Both the position numbers and the translations under genes were made by a program. The notes below the pieces were generated by a model. That model did not search any database. It was not told the DNA's origin and saw only the letters and a list, made by a program, of their open reading frames with translations. A stretch of DNA of 64,000 nucleotides from Lacisediminihabitans profunda (GTDB lineage Bacteria > Actinomycetota > Actinomycetes > Actinomycetales > Microbacteriaceae), in the NCBI RefSeq assembly GCF_008040105.1, contig NZ_VRMG01000003.1, positions 62,001 to 126,000 on the forward strand. Reading direction: 5' to 3'. Shown piece after piece: positions 16,329-24,333 of the stretch; within the stretch, counting starts at the first letter, position 1; every line of letters starts with the position of its first letter.

Positions 16329-16766
16329 CTAGGTTCCGCTGAGGCGCAGCTTGTCGCAGAGGGTCTGGAGGGTCACGAGTTCCTCGTCGGAGAGCGCACC
16401 GCCCACCCGGGTGGCGATCGACTCGATGTGGCTGCGCGCGACGAGGCGGAACAGCTCGAAGCCCTCGTCGCTCAAGCGTACGATGATGCCGCGGGCGTCA
16501 TCCGGATCATGCAGCTTCGTCACGTACCCGCGCGCCGCGAGGCGGTCGACGAGCCGGCTCACACTCGGCTGGGTGAGCAGCAGGTGACGGTTGAGGTCCT
16601 TGAGGCGCAATTGCCGCTGCGGCTGGCGGGAGAGGTTGAAGAGCACGTCGTACTCGTTGAGCGACAGGTCGCCGTTCGGAAAGTCCGACTGCAGGTAGCG
16701 CATCACCGAGACCTGCGCCCGGAACAGCGCCTCCCAAGCGGAGACGGCATTTGTCGACTTGCTCAC
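16329..16766 (-). CDS. MarR-family transcriptional regulator
   Basis: A 145-residue winged-helix dimeric regulator. Helical dimerisation segments at both ends flank a wHTH with LRLKDLNRHLLLTQPSVSRLVDRLAARGYV as recognition region and the wing DPDDARGIIVRLSDEG. MarR proteins usually repress their own or adjacent genes and respond to small aromatic ligands. Upstream DNA on its side (16767-17226) holds a long palindrome that could be its operator. The target genes are not evident from context. Confidence 0.9.
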   Translation of the reverse strand: MSKSTNAVSAWEALFRAQVSVMRYLQSDFPNGDLSLNEYDVLFNLSRQPQRQLRLKDLNRHLLLTQPSVSRLVDRLAARGYVTKLHDPDDARGIIVRLSDEGFELFRLVARSHIESIATRVGGALSDEELVTLQTLCDKLRLSGT

Positions 16767-16856
16767 ACCACAACTCTACGGACCGGGGAGGCCGCCAGGC
16801 AGAAAGGCGGCGACGGACTGGGGCTCTAGGCGGGACCGGGGGCCTTAAACAGGATT

Positions 16857-16890
16857 GAGGGTCGGTTTCAGAGGCTAGAAACCGACCCTC
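16857..16890. repeat. Perfect 13-bp inverted repeat (hairpin)
   Basis: Arms GAGGGTCGGTTTC (16857-16869) and GAAACCGACCCTC (16878-16890) with an 8-base loop. No clear T tract follows on either strand, so it may be an operator or a structured leader of the MarR transcript rather than a terminator. Confidence 0.8.
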
Positions 16891-16966
16891 TCCCTTGCAC
16901 CAAGAGTGTCCTGCAATCACATTCCGCAGAAGCTGCCACAGCAAACAACTTCTGCTCTTGAACTAT

Positions 16967-17007
16967 ATAACGGTGAGATAACGGAGCGCTAGTTATCAAA
17001 CCGTTAT
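16967..17007. promoter_or_regulatory. 41-nt AT-rich palindrome, possible operator
   Basis: Left arm ATAACGGTGAGATAAC and right arm GTTATCAAACCGTTAT are 16 nt each, mismatched only at two central bases, around a 9-base centre. Each arm contains two sub-sites (ATAACGGT and GATAAC). It is followed by TTTT on the plus strand, so a terminator role cannot be excluded. An operator for the upstream MarR is a reasonable guess. Confidence 0.6.
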
Positions 17008-17090
17008 TTTCCTAAGAATCTTTGTGCGAGCCCAGGGCCCCTCCGCGCGCGACTGTTCCCCTTTGTCAGGTTTGGGCCTCGGCGCCCGTG

Positions 17091-17147
17091 CTCCAACGCG
17101 ACGAATGGGCTCCAACGCGACAAATGGGCTCCAACGCGACGAATGGG
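17091..17147. repeat. Three 19-nt tandem repeats related to the dispersed intergenic element
   Basis: Units starting at 17091, 17110 and 17129 read CTCCAACGCGACGAATGGG, the middle copy having A for G at one position; a degenerate fourth copy follows. The core CGCGACAAATGGGC resembles the CGCGACAAACGGGC arm of palindromic elements at 35.05 and 39.9 kb. Confidence 0.75.
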
Positions 17148-17226
17148 CACCAACGCGCGCAATCTCCGCAATCGCCGCGGTCGCTCCCGGTGCGACGACG
17201 GTGGGTGGCAGGCGAGGCGGAGGAGG

Positions 17227-18300
17227 TCAGGGATGGGCGTGCTCGACCAGCCGGTTGGCGGTGCCGAGGCCCAGGCGCGGGGACATCCCGCTCGGCCGTT
17301 CCGCGTCGTCGAGGTTGCGGTATTCCCGGGGCGTCATCCCCACCTCGGCGAGGAACTGCCGGTTGAAGTTGGCGAGGTTGCTGTACCCCACTTCGGTGCA
17401 GATTGTCGAGACTGGCAACTCCGAGGTCGCGAGCAGCCGGCAGGCGTTTGCGATGCGAAGCTTCTTGACCGTATCGCTGAAGGTGAGCCCGCTCGCCCGC
17501 TTGAAATACTTGGAGAACGTGGGTTCTGACATGTGGGCGAGGTGCGCCGCCTCCGACATCCGGATGCGGTCGTTCAGGTTCGCGAAGATGTACGCAAGGC
17601 CCGCCTCGACCGCCGCCTTGCCTTCCCGTCCCTCCGAGGCGGAGAACCAGGCCCGCGTCACGAGCATCTTCTCCTCCTTCGGGGCGTGAGTGAGGACGGC
17701 GAGCAGGGCGAACAGATGGGACAGCCGCCTGGAGCCCGAGGTGCGGCCGACGAGCTCTATCTGCTCGGCGGCGTCGAGCGCCGTTTGTCCCCCGAAAATG
17801 ATTCCCATCTGTGAGAGTTCGAGCAGCTCCCGAACGGCGCTCACCTCGGGCAGCACGCCGATGCAGCGCTCCAGCCATTCGGCGTCAAACTGTACGACGG
17901 CATCCCGTCCGATGATCACCTCGTCCGGCTCGAGATCGCTCATCCAGTCGTGGGGGAGCTCGGATCCGATCATCGCGACCTGGCCCGGCCCGAAGGCCCC
18001 GATCTGGTCGCCGATGATGTAACTCCCGGTCCCCTTCCTGATGAGGTGGATCTCGTATTCCGGGTGGTAGTTCCAGCGGGCGATCTCGCTCGGATAGTCG
18101 TGTTCGAGCCAGCGGAATGACTCGCCGGGAAGGAGCGGGATCACCTCCCGGGCGGCCGGGCGATCGATCCACCTGGTCACCCGGTTCGGCGCCTCGCGCG
18201 GGTTCGGTAACGGTTTTATCACGTCGTCGTGTCCTGTCCAAACGATGTGGCGAGCGGGGTTCCGCGGGCCACCGGTGGGAGTTTCCCGCCAATCCGGCAC
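17227..18300 (-). CDS. AraC-family transcriptional regulator of the sugar-alcohol operon
   Basis: A 357-residue regulator. A cupin-like sensing domain (about residues 60-150, including NYHPEYEIHLIRKGTG and a Gly/His-rich barrel) precedes a long helical linker and a C-terminal AraC double HTH (about 245-340; MSEPTFSKYFKRASGLT and VGYSNLANFNRQFLAEVGMTPREYR). It is divergent from the binding-protein gene at 18591 with a palindrome between, so it most likely activates that operon in response to a polyol or sugar. The GTG at 18222 is an alternative start giving a 331-residue form that begins VIKPLPN. Confidence 0.9.
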   Translation of the reverse strand: MPDWRETPTGGPRNPARHIVWTGHDDVIKPLPNPREAPNRVTRWIDRPAAREVIPLLPGESFRWLEHDYPSEIARWNYHPEYEIHLIRKGTGSYIIGDQIGAFGPGQVAMIGSELPHDWMSDLEPDEVIIGRDAVVQFDAEWLERCIGVLPEVSAVRELLELSQMGIIFGGQTALDAAEQIELVGRTSGSRRLSHLFALLAVLTHAPKEEKMLVTRAWFSASEGREGKAAVEAGLAYIFANLNDRIRMSEAAHLAHMSEPTFSKYFKRASGLTFSDTVKKLRIANACRLLATSELPVSTICTEVGYSNLANFNRQFLAEVGMTPREYRNLDDAERPSGMSPRLGLGTANRLVEHAHP

Positions 18301-18327
18301 TTATGGGGCCAGGACGGTGCGCGGCGG

Positions 18328-18348
18328 CGATGGCAATTGTTGCCATCG
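18328..18348. promoter_or_regulatory. Palindromic operator between AraC gene and sugar-alcohol operon
   Basis: Perfect 9-bp arms CGATGGCAA and TTGCCATCG around TTG, in the 290-bp divergent intergenic region. It sits 28 bases from the longer AraC start. A dimeric regulator site is likely. Whether the AraC protein, a LacI protein or a catabolite regulator binds it cannot be told. Confidence 0.6.
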
Positions 18349-18590
18349 TCCCCGGTAGTCGGCCCGGCTTGGAAAGAAAGTATCAGAAGCGCAGCGCGTA
18401 CGGACTGTTTCTCTCGATCCGTGGCGAATAGCTTTCAATCGCGGGGCAAAGCACGAACGCTCGAAACCCGCACCAAGCACACGCAGCTGGCCACTGCGCT
18501 CGCGCCGGACTCCGGCGCGTTTCTCCACCCCTTCCGTCGGGTCGACTCCGCACGGGGCACCACTTAAGCAACGAAGACAAAGGAGTTCCA

Positions 18591-19928
18591 ATGCTTGTCA
18601 AGAAACGCCTGTTGATCCTGGGGGCGGGCCTGGTGGTCACCACCCTCGCACTCAGCGGATGCGCGGGGGCCGGCGCGAAATCGCAGTCGGTCACGCTCAC
18701 CCTCGCCACGGTGAACAATCCGCAGATGAAGGACATGGAGCAGCTCAAGGGCACCTTCGAAAAGGAGAACCCGGGCATCAAGGTCAACTTCGTCCAGATG
18801 GAGGAGGGCGACCTCCGCGCCGCGGTCACCGCCGATGTGGCGTCGGGTGCCGGCCAATACGACGTGGTCACCGTCGGTGCATACGAGGTGCCGCAGTGGG
18901 GCGCCCAGGGCTGGTTGAAGGACCTCACCTCGACCCTGAAGAACGACAAGTCCTACGACGTGGGCGACATCCTGCCGCCGGTACGCGACGCCCTCTCGGT
19001 GGATGGCAAGCAGTACGCGGTGCCGTTCTACGGCGAGTCGTCCATCCTCATGTACAACAAGGAGATGTTCGCCAACGCCGGCCTCACCATCTCGGATCAC
19101 CCGACCTGGCAGGAGGTCGCGGCCGACGCGAAGATCCTCAACACGGCAGACCACGCGGGCATCTGCCTTCGCGGTAAGCCGGGCTGGGGCGACCTGTTCG
19201 CGCCGTTGACCACGGTCGTGCAGACCTTCGGTGGCGCCTGGTACGACTCCAAGTGGAAGGCACAGGTCAATTCGCCCGCGTTCGTCGAGGGGGTCAACTT
19301 CTATGTCGACCTGCTCAAGACGGCCGGCGAGAAGGACCCGGTCTCGAACAGCTTCACCGAGTGCCTCAACCAGTTGAGCGCCGGCAAGGTGGCCATGTGG
19401 TACGACGCCTCGGTGGCGGCCTCCATCCTCGAAGACCCGAAGACCTCGAAGGTGGCCGGCAAGATGGGCTACGTGCACGCGCCGGTCTACAAGACCAAGG
19501 AATCCGGATGGCTGTGGTCGTGGAACCTCGCCGTTCCGAAGACCTCGAAGAACGCCGACGCCGCGGAGAAGTTCGTGAAGTGGGCAACGAGCAAGGACTA
19601 CCAGCAGCTCGTGGGGAAGACCCTCGGCTGGACTCGGGTGCCGCCAGGGGCGCGCACCTCCACCTACTCGATCCCCGAGTACAAGGAGGCCGCCAAGGCC
19701 TTCGCGCCGATCACGCTCGATGTGATGAACTCTGTCAACCCGAAGCAGCCCGGCCTCAAGCCGCAGCCATGGGTGGGCATCCAGTACGTGACGATCCCCG
19801 AGTTCCAGGACGTGGGCAACCAGGTCGCGCAGCTCGTCGCCGACGCGATCGCGGGCCGCACCACGGTGAAGGAAGCCCTCGACAAGGGCCAGGTCATCGC
19901 CCAGGCCGCCGGCGACAAACAGAAATAA
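18591..19928 (+). CDS. Sugar/polyol ABC transporter substrate-binding lipoprotein
   Basis: A 445-residue extracellular solute-binding protein of family 1. The signal peptide ends LALSGC with the lipid Cys at 24. The mature part begins with the usual KSQSVTLTLATVNNPQMKDMEQLKG strand-helix, reduced here to the TLATVNN and AQGWLKDLT regions, and includes the hinge segment VPFYGESSILMYNKEMFANAG. It resembles SmoE-type sorbitol/mannitol binding proteins. AAAGGAG precedes the ATG. It heads an operon with two permeases and two polyol dehydrogenases, which indicates a hexitol or pentitol substrate. A GC-rich hairpin follows the stop. Confidence 0.92.
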   Translation: MLVKKRLLILGAGLVVTTLALSGCAGAGAKSQSVTLTLATVNNPQMKDMEQLKGTFEKENPGIKVNFVQMEEGDLRAAVTADVASGAGQYDVVTVGAYEVPQWGAQGWLKDLTSTLKNDKSYDVGDILPPVRDALSVDGKQYAVPFYGESSILMYNKEMFANAGLTISDHPTWQEVAADAKILNTADHAGICLRGKPGWGDLFAPLTTVVQTFGGAWYDSKWKAQVNSPAFVEGVNFYVDLLKTAGEKDPVSNSFTECLNQLSAGKVAMWYDASVAASILEDPKTSKVAGKMGYVHAPVYKTKESGWLWSWNLAVPKTSKNADAAEKFVKWATSKDYQQLVGKTLGWTRVPPGARTSTYSIPEYKEAAKAFAPITLDVMNSVNPKQPGLKPQPWVGIQYVTIPEFQDVGNQVAQLVADAIAGRTTVKEALDKGQVIAQAAGDKQK

Positions 19929-19947
19929 TCGCACCGCGATCGTGAGT

Positions 19948-19982
19948 CCCGGGGCCGGACGGATGAACCGGCCGGCCCCGGG
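19948..19982 (+). terminator. Attenuator-like hairpin between binding protein and permeases
   Basis: Perfect 11-bp arms CCCGGGGCCGG (19948-19958) and CCGGCCCCGGG (19972-19982) with a 13-base loop and no T tract, 20 bases after the binding-protein stop. Such structures usually protect or partly terminate the abundant binding-protein message, keeping permease levels lower. Confidence 0.65.
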
Positions 19983-20003
19983 CCCCACCTCAACGACGAG
20001 GGA

Positions 20004-20948
20004 ATGGCTATGACAACGACAATCGAAGTCCCCACCGCGACTCAGGTGCACCGGGCCACCCAGGCCGGGATCGCCCACAAGAAGAAGGCCAGGGCCTCCC
20101 GGGCGCTCGTGCTCCCGGCACTGGTCTTCTCCGTGATCCTCACCCAGGTGCCCTTCCTGGTCACCATCTACTTCTCGCTGCTCAACTGGAACCAGTTGCG
20201 GCCGAGCGAGATCAAGTTCGCCTGGTTCAAGAACTACGCCGTGGTCTTCACCGGTCCCGACTTCCTTCCGTCGCTGTTCGCGACCGTGGTGATCACCGGC
20301 TCGTCCGTGATCCTCTCGCTGCTGCTCGGCCTCTTCTTCGCGGTGCTGCTCGACCGCAAGTTCGTGGGCCGCGGCCTGGCCCGCACCCTCATGATCACCC
20401 CGTTCCTGGTGATGCCCGCCGCCGCCGCCCTCATCTGGAAGTGGTCATTGCTCGACGTCAACGTCGGCATGGTCAACTGGGCGCTGCACCTGGTCGGCCT
20501 TTCGGCGATCGCCTGGAACACCGACCTGCCGGTGGTCACCATCATCATGATGCTGACCTGGCAGTACACCCCGTTCATGATGCTCATCCTGCTCGCCGGG
20601 CTGCAGAGCCAGAGTCGCGAGGTGCTCGAGGCCGCCTCGGTCGACGGAGCCGGCCCGTGGCGCACCTTCCAGTGGATGACCCTCCCGCACCTGCGCCAGT
20701 ACATCGAGATCGCGACGCTCCTCGGCTCGATCATGCTCCTTCAGGCCTTCGACCCCATCGCCATCATGACGAAGGGCACCGGCGGCACGAAGACGTTGTC
20801 GTACCTGCTCTACGAGCGGGCCTTCATCGGCCTCGATGTCGGACAGGCCGCCGCGTTCGGCGTCGTGACCGTGGCCGTGACCATCGGGGTGGCGACGATC
20901 GCCCTCCGCACGCTGTTCAAGGTATTCATCAATGGAGGAGAGCGCTGA
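20004..20948 (+). CDS. Sugar/polyol ABC transporter permease (MalF/SmoF-like)
   Basis: A 314-residue inner-membrane permease with six predicted helices after a polar N-terminus (first helix near residues 33-53). The cytoplasmic EAA loop EAASVDGAGPWRTFQWMTLPHLR is at about 210-232; it contacts the ATPase. It pairs with the second permease, whose ATG overlaps this stop as TGATG. GAGGGA precedes ATG 20004. No ATP-binding subunit lies in the operon, so a shared MsmK/MalK-type ATPase elsewhere must power it. Confidence 0.93.
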   Translation: MAMTTTIEVPTATQVHRATQAGIAHKKKARASRALVLPALVFSVILTQVPFLVTIYFSLLNWNQLRPSEIKFAWFKNYAVVFTGPDFLPSLFATVVITGSSVILSLLLGLFFAVLLDRKFVGRGLARTLMITPFLVMPAAAALIWKWSLLDVNVGMVNWALHLVGLSAIAWNTDLPVVTIIMMLTWQYTPFMMLILLAGLQSQSREVLEAASVDGAGPWRTFQWMTLPHLRQYIEIATLLGSIMLLQAFDPIAIMTKGTGGTKTLSYLLYERAFIGLDVGQAAAFGVVTVAVTIGVATIALRTLFKVFINGGER

Positions 20949-21760
20949 TGCGCAAGATCCGTTCCACCCTCATCACCGCGGCCACCTGGGTGCTGGTGGC
21001 GATATTCTTCTTCCCGATCGCCTGGATGGTGTTCACGAGCCTCAAGACCGAGGGCGACGCGGCATCCATCCCACCCAAGTTCATCGCCGCGCTGAGCTTC
21101 GACCAGTACGCCATCGTGTTCAACCGAGGCATGGGTTCCTACCTGCTCAACTCGCTCACCGCGAGCGTCGGTTCGACCCTGCTCGTGCTGCTGCTGGCCA
21201 TTCCGGCGGCGTACGCGCTCAGCATCCGGCCGATCAAGAGGGTTCAGGATGTGCTGTTCTTCTTCATCTCCACTCGCTTCCTGCCGGCCGCGGCGTCGAT
21301 CCTCCCCGTGTTCTTCATCCTCAAGACCATCGGAGCGCTCGACAACATCACGGCACTCGGGCTGCTCTACGCCGCCATGAACCTGCCGATCGCGGTGTGG
21401 ATGATGAGGTCGTTCTTCAACGAGGTGCCCCTGGAAATCGTGGAGGCTGCCCAGATCGACGGTGCCAACCTGCGTACGGAGCTCGTGCGGGTTGTGCTGC
21501 CGATCCTGTTGCCCGGCATCGCCGCCGTCGCCCTGATCTGCTTCATCTTCTCGTGGAACGAGTACTTCCTGGCCACCCTGCTCACCACCTTCCAGGCGCG
21601 CACCACCCCGCCGTTCCTCGCGAGCTTCGTGGACGGGCGTGGGCAGTTCCTCGCCGTGCTGTCCGCGGCGTCGACACTCGCGGTGCTGCCGGTGATCATC
21701 GCCGGCTGGGTCGCCCAGAAGCAGCTCGTGCGCGGCCTCGCCATGGGCGCCGTCAAGTAA
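20948..21760 (+). CDS. Sugar/polyol ABC transporter permease (MalG/SmoG-like)
   Basis: A 270-residue permease. The first helix is at about 9-29 (ITAATWVLVAIFFFPIAWMVF) and the EAA loop EAAQIDGANLRTELVRVVLPILLPG at about 185-210. The periplasmic loop after helix 1 and the GMGSYLLNSL motif are typical of the MalG subfamily. Its ATG uses the last base of the upstream stop, and AGGAG precedes it. Forms the heterodimeric channel with the upstream permease for import of a sugar alcohol. Confidence 0.93.
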   Translation: MRKIRSTLITAATWVLVAIFFFPIAWMVFTSLKTEGDAASIPPKFIAALSFDQYAIVFNRGMGSYLLNSLTASVGSTLLVLLLAIPAAYALSIRPIKRVQDVLFFFISTRFLPAAASILPVFFILKTIGALDNITALGLLYAAMNLPIAVWMMRSFFNEVPLEIVEAAQIDGANLRTELVRVVLPILLPGIAAVALICFIFSWNEYFLATLLTTFQARTTPPFLASFVDGRGQFLAVLSAASTLAVLPVIIAGWVAQKQLVRGLAMGAVK

Positions 21761-21809
21761 GCCCGTCTCCCGGTCGACCATTCGCCCACAACAGGAAGCA
21801 CGCTCCTCC

Positions 21810-23279
21810 ATGACCAGACTCAGTGCCGAAACGCTGTCCAGCCTCACTCCGACCGTCGCCCGCCCCGGCTACGACAGGTCCCAGCTCACCGCGGGCATCG
21901 TGCACATCGGGGTCGGCGGCTTCCATCGCGCCCACCAGGCCGTCGCGCTCGACCGGCTGATGAACGCCGGCCTCGCCTTCGACTGGGCGATCTGCGGGGT
22001 CGGGCTGCTCGAGCCCGACCGGCGGATGAAGCAGGTGTTCGACGAGCAGGACTGCCTCTACACGGTGGTGCTGAAGCACGCGGATGGCCGCCGGGAGCCG
22101 CAGGTGATCGGCAGCATCGTGGACTACCTGTTCGCCCCCGACGATCCGGAGGCCGTGATCGAGAAGATGGCGAGCTCGGAGATCCGCATCGTCTCCCTCA
22201 CGATCACCGAGGGCGGCTACAACTTCGACCGGGTGACCGGCGAGTTCGACCAGACCACCCCGGGCATCGTGGCGGACCTGCGCGACGGCGCCCTGCCGAC
22301 GACCGCGTTCGGCTTCGTGACGGAGGCGCTGCGTCGCCGCCGGGACCGCGGCCAGCCGGCCTTCACCGTGCAGTCCTGCGACAACATCCAGTCCAACGGC
22401 GACATGGCCAAGCGCATGTTCACCGCCTACGCGCGACTGAAGGATGCCGAGCTCGGCGCCTGGATCGAGGCGAACGTGCACTTCCCCAACGCGATGGTCG
22501 ACCGGATCACCCCGGTCACCTCCGCCGAGGATATCGCCGAGACCGCGGAACTGATCGGCCTGGACGACGCGTGGCCGGTGGTCTGCGAACCGTTCTTCCA
22601 GTGGGTGATCGAGGACGACTTCAGCCTCGGCCGTCCGCCATACGAGAGGGTCGACGTGCAACTCGTGGACGACGTCGAGCCGTACGAGTACATGAAGCTG
22701 CGTCTGCTCAACTCGTGCCACCAGGGCATGTGCTACTTCGGTTTCCTGGGCGGCTATCGCTACGCCCACGAGGCGACCGCCGATCCGGCCATCGCTGCAT
22801 TCCTCACCAGGTATATGGACCGCGAGGCGACCCCGACCCTGCGGCCGGTGCCCGGCATCGACCTCGAGGCGTACAAGGTCTCCCTCATCGAGCGCTTCTC
22901 CAATCCGGAGGTGCGGGACACTCTCGCGCGGCTGTGCGCCGAGTCGTCCGACCGCATCCCGAAGTGGCTCGTTCCCGTGATTCGCGACCAGCTGGCGAGT
23001 GGCGGTGAGATCGTCTGCGGGGCGGCCATTATCGCCAGCTGGGCGCGTTATGCGGAGGGAGTCGACGAGCAGGGCGAACCCATCGACGTCGTCGACCCGC
23101 TGCGCAACGAACTCGTGGCGATCGCCCGGACCCAACGTGAGAACCCGCTCGCCTTCATCCAGAATCGTCAGCTGTTCGGCGACCTCGCGGATGACGAACG
23201 GTTCACCGCCGCCTACCTCGACGCGCTCACCTCCCTGTTCGAGCGCGGCGCACTCGCCACGGTGCGCTCGTACTCCTGA
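21810..23279 (+). CDS. Mannitol 2-dehydrogenase-family polyol dehydrogenase
   Basis: Oxidises a hexitol such as mannitol or arabitol to the ketose with NAD. The 489-residue long-chain dehydrogenase begins with the Rossmann motif GIVHIGVGGFHRAHQA (about residues 27-42). The C-terminal domain has the catalytic signature MKLRLLNSCHQG, where the Lys, Asn and His of the family are all present. It lies 49 bases after the permease genes and 20 bases before a zinc dehydrogenase. Which polyol it prefers cannot be decided from sequence; mannitol and arabitol are the main options. Confidence 0.9.
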   Translation: MTRLSAETLSSLTPTVARPGYDRSQLTAGIVHIGVGGFHRAHQAVALDRLMNAGLAFDWAICGVGLLEPDRRMKQVFDEQDCLYTVVLKHADGRREPQVIGSIVDYLFAPDDPEAVIEKMASSEIRIVSLTITEGGYNFDRVTGEFDQTTPGIVADLRDGALPTTAFGFVTEALRRRRDRGQPAFTVQSCDNIQSNGDMAKRMFTAYARLKDAELGAWIEANVHFPNAMVDRITPVTSAEDIAETAELIGLDDAWPVVCEPFFQWVIEDDFSLGRPPYERVDVQLVDDVEPYEYMKLRLLNSCHQGMCYFGFLGGYRYAHEATADPAIAAFLTRYMDREATPTLRPVPGIDLEAYKVSLIERFSNPEVRDTLARLCAESSDRIPKWLVPVIRDQLASGGEIVCGAAIIASWARYAEGVDEQGEPIDVVDPLRNELVAIARTQRENPLAFIQNRQLFGDLADDERFTAAYLDALTSLFERGALATVRSYS

Positions 23280-23299
23280 CTCCCCACACGAAAGGACCC

Positions 23300-24307
23300 A
23301 TGATGGCCAACCCGAGCGCGGTTCTGTACGCACAGGAAGACCTCCGGATCGAGGACCGCCCGGTGCCCGAACCGGCCGCCGGCCAGGTGCTGGTGGAGGT
23401 GGGTGCCGTGGGAATCTGCGGCTCGGACGTGCACTACTTCGAGCACGGCCGCATCGGCCGCTACGTGGTGGACGCCCCGATGGTGATCGGGCACGAGTCG
23501 GCCGGCGTGATCGTGGGGCTGGGGGATGGGGTGGATTCGGCCCGCCTCGGCGAGCAGGTCGCGATGGAGCCCGGCGTGCCCGACCGCACCTGCGAGCAGT
23601 GCCTGGCCGGTCGGTACAACCTGTGCCCGAACGTCGTCTTCTTCGCGACGCCTCCCTTCGACGGATCGATAAGCCGGTTCGTGGTGATCGACCAATTCTT
23701 CGCCCACCCGGCGCCCGCGCCGCTCACGGTGGAGCAGGCGGCCATGGCCGAACCGGTGTCTGTGGGGGTGTGGGCGGCTCGCAAGGCGCGGGTGGGCCCG
23801 GGCGACCGGGTGCTCGTCACCGGGGCCGGTCCCATCGGGCTGTTCGCCGCCCAGGTCGCCCGCGCCTTCGGCGCCCGGAGCGTGACCGTCACCGACGTCA
23901 GCGAGTTCCGGCTCGGGGTGGCCAGCGACCTCGGGCTTGGCGCGCTGTCCGCGAGTGCGGAGCTCGACGGGGAGTTCGATGTTCTGCTCGAGTGCTCCGG
24001 CGCACCGGCCGCCCTTCGCGGCGGCATGAACGCCCTCGCGCCTGCCGGCCGCGTGGTGCTGGTGGGGATGGGGGCGGACACGGTGAGCATCGATGTCCCT
24101 CTCGTGCAGGGCAGGGAGCTCACCATTTCCGGAATTTTCCGCTATGCGAACACCTATCCGCTCGCCCTGTCCCTGATCGCCTCGGGAGCCGTCGACACCG
24201 ACCGGGTGGTCACGCACCGCTTCGCCCTCGACCAGACCGAGCTCGCCCTGACGCTCGCCCGGCGCGACCCGAGGTCGCTCAAGGCCGTCGTGCTGCCGTC
24301 GGCCTGA
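23300..24307 (+). CDS. Medium-chain zinc alcohol dehydrogenase, sorbitol/xylitol type
   Basis: A 335-residue MDR dehydrogenase oxidising a polyol to a ketose. The catalytic zinc region is intact: CGSDVHYFEHG and GHESAGVIVGLG, with a further Glu in AEPVSVGVWA. The Rossmann motif VLVTGAGPIGLFAAQVAR follows. The structural-zinc loop reads PDRTCEQCLAGRYNLC: three Cys remain and the first usual Cys is Asp, so that site is altered or lost, as in some polyol dehydrogenases. Two adjacent ATGs (23300, 23303) are possible starts. Last gene of the sugar-alcohol operon. Confidence 0.9.
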   Translation: MMANPSAVLYAQEDLRIEDRPVPEPAAGQVLVEVGAVGICGSDVHYFEHGRIGRYVVDAPMVIGHESAGVIVGLGDGVDSARLGEQVAMEPGVPDRTCEQCLAGRYNLCPNVVFFATPPFDGSISRFVVIDQFFAHPAPAPLTVEQAAMAEPVSVGVWAARKARVGPGDRVLVTGAGPIGLFAAQVARAFGARSVTVTDVSEFRLGVASDLGLGALSASAELDGEFDVLLECSGAPAALRGGMNALAPAGRVVLVGMGADTVSIDVPLVQGRELTISGIFRYANTYPLALSLIASGAVDTDRVVTHRFALDQTELALTLARRDPRSLKAVVLPSA

Positions 24308-24333
24308 GCGGTGTCGTGGGCCGTGCGGCGGGC

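Larger units (their letters stand above)
16767..17226. other. 460-bp gene-free region rich in repeats and palindromes
   Basis: No coding sequence is supported between the MarR start and the AraC stop. It contains a perfect 13-bp hairpin, an AT-rich 41-nt palindrome and 19-nt tandem repeats, described separately. The MarR promoter must lie here. Base composition dips strongly in GC at about 16940-17020. Confidence 0.7.

Noticed and set aside
17091-17147. A short CRISPR array
   Set aside because: The 19-nt units are directly adjacent with no spacers and there are no cas genes.
19948-19982. Full transcription terminator ending the polyol operon after its first gene
   Set aside because: There is no T tract and the permease genes follow at once; partial attenuation fits better.
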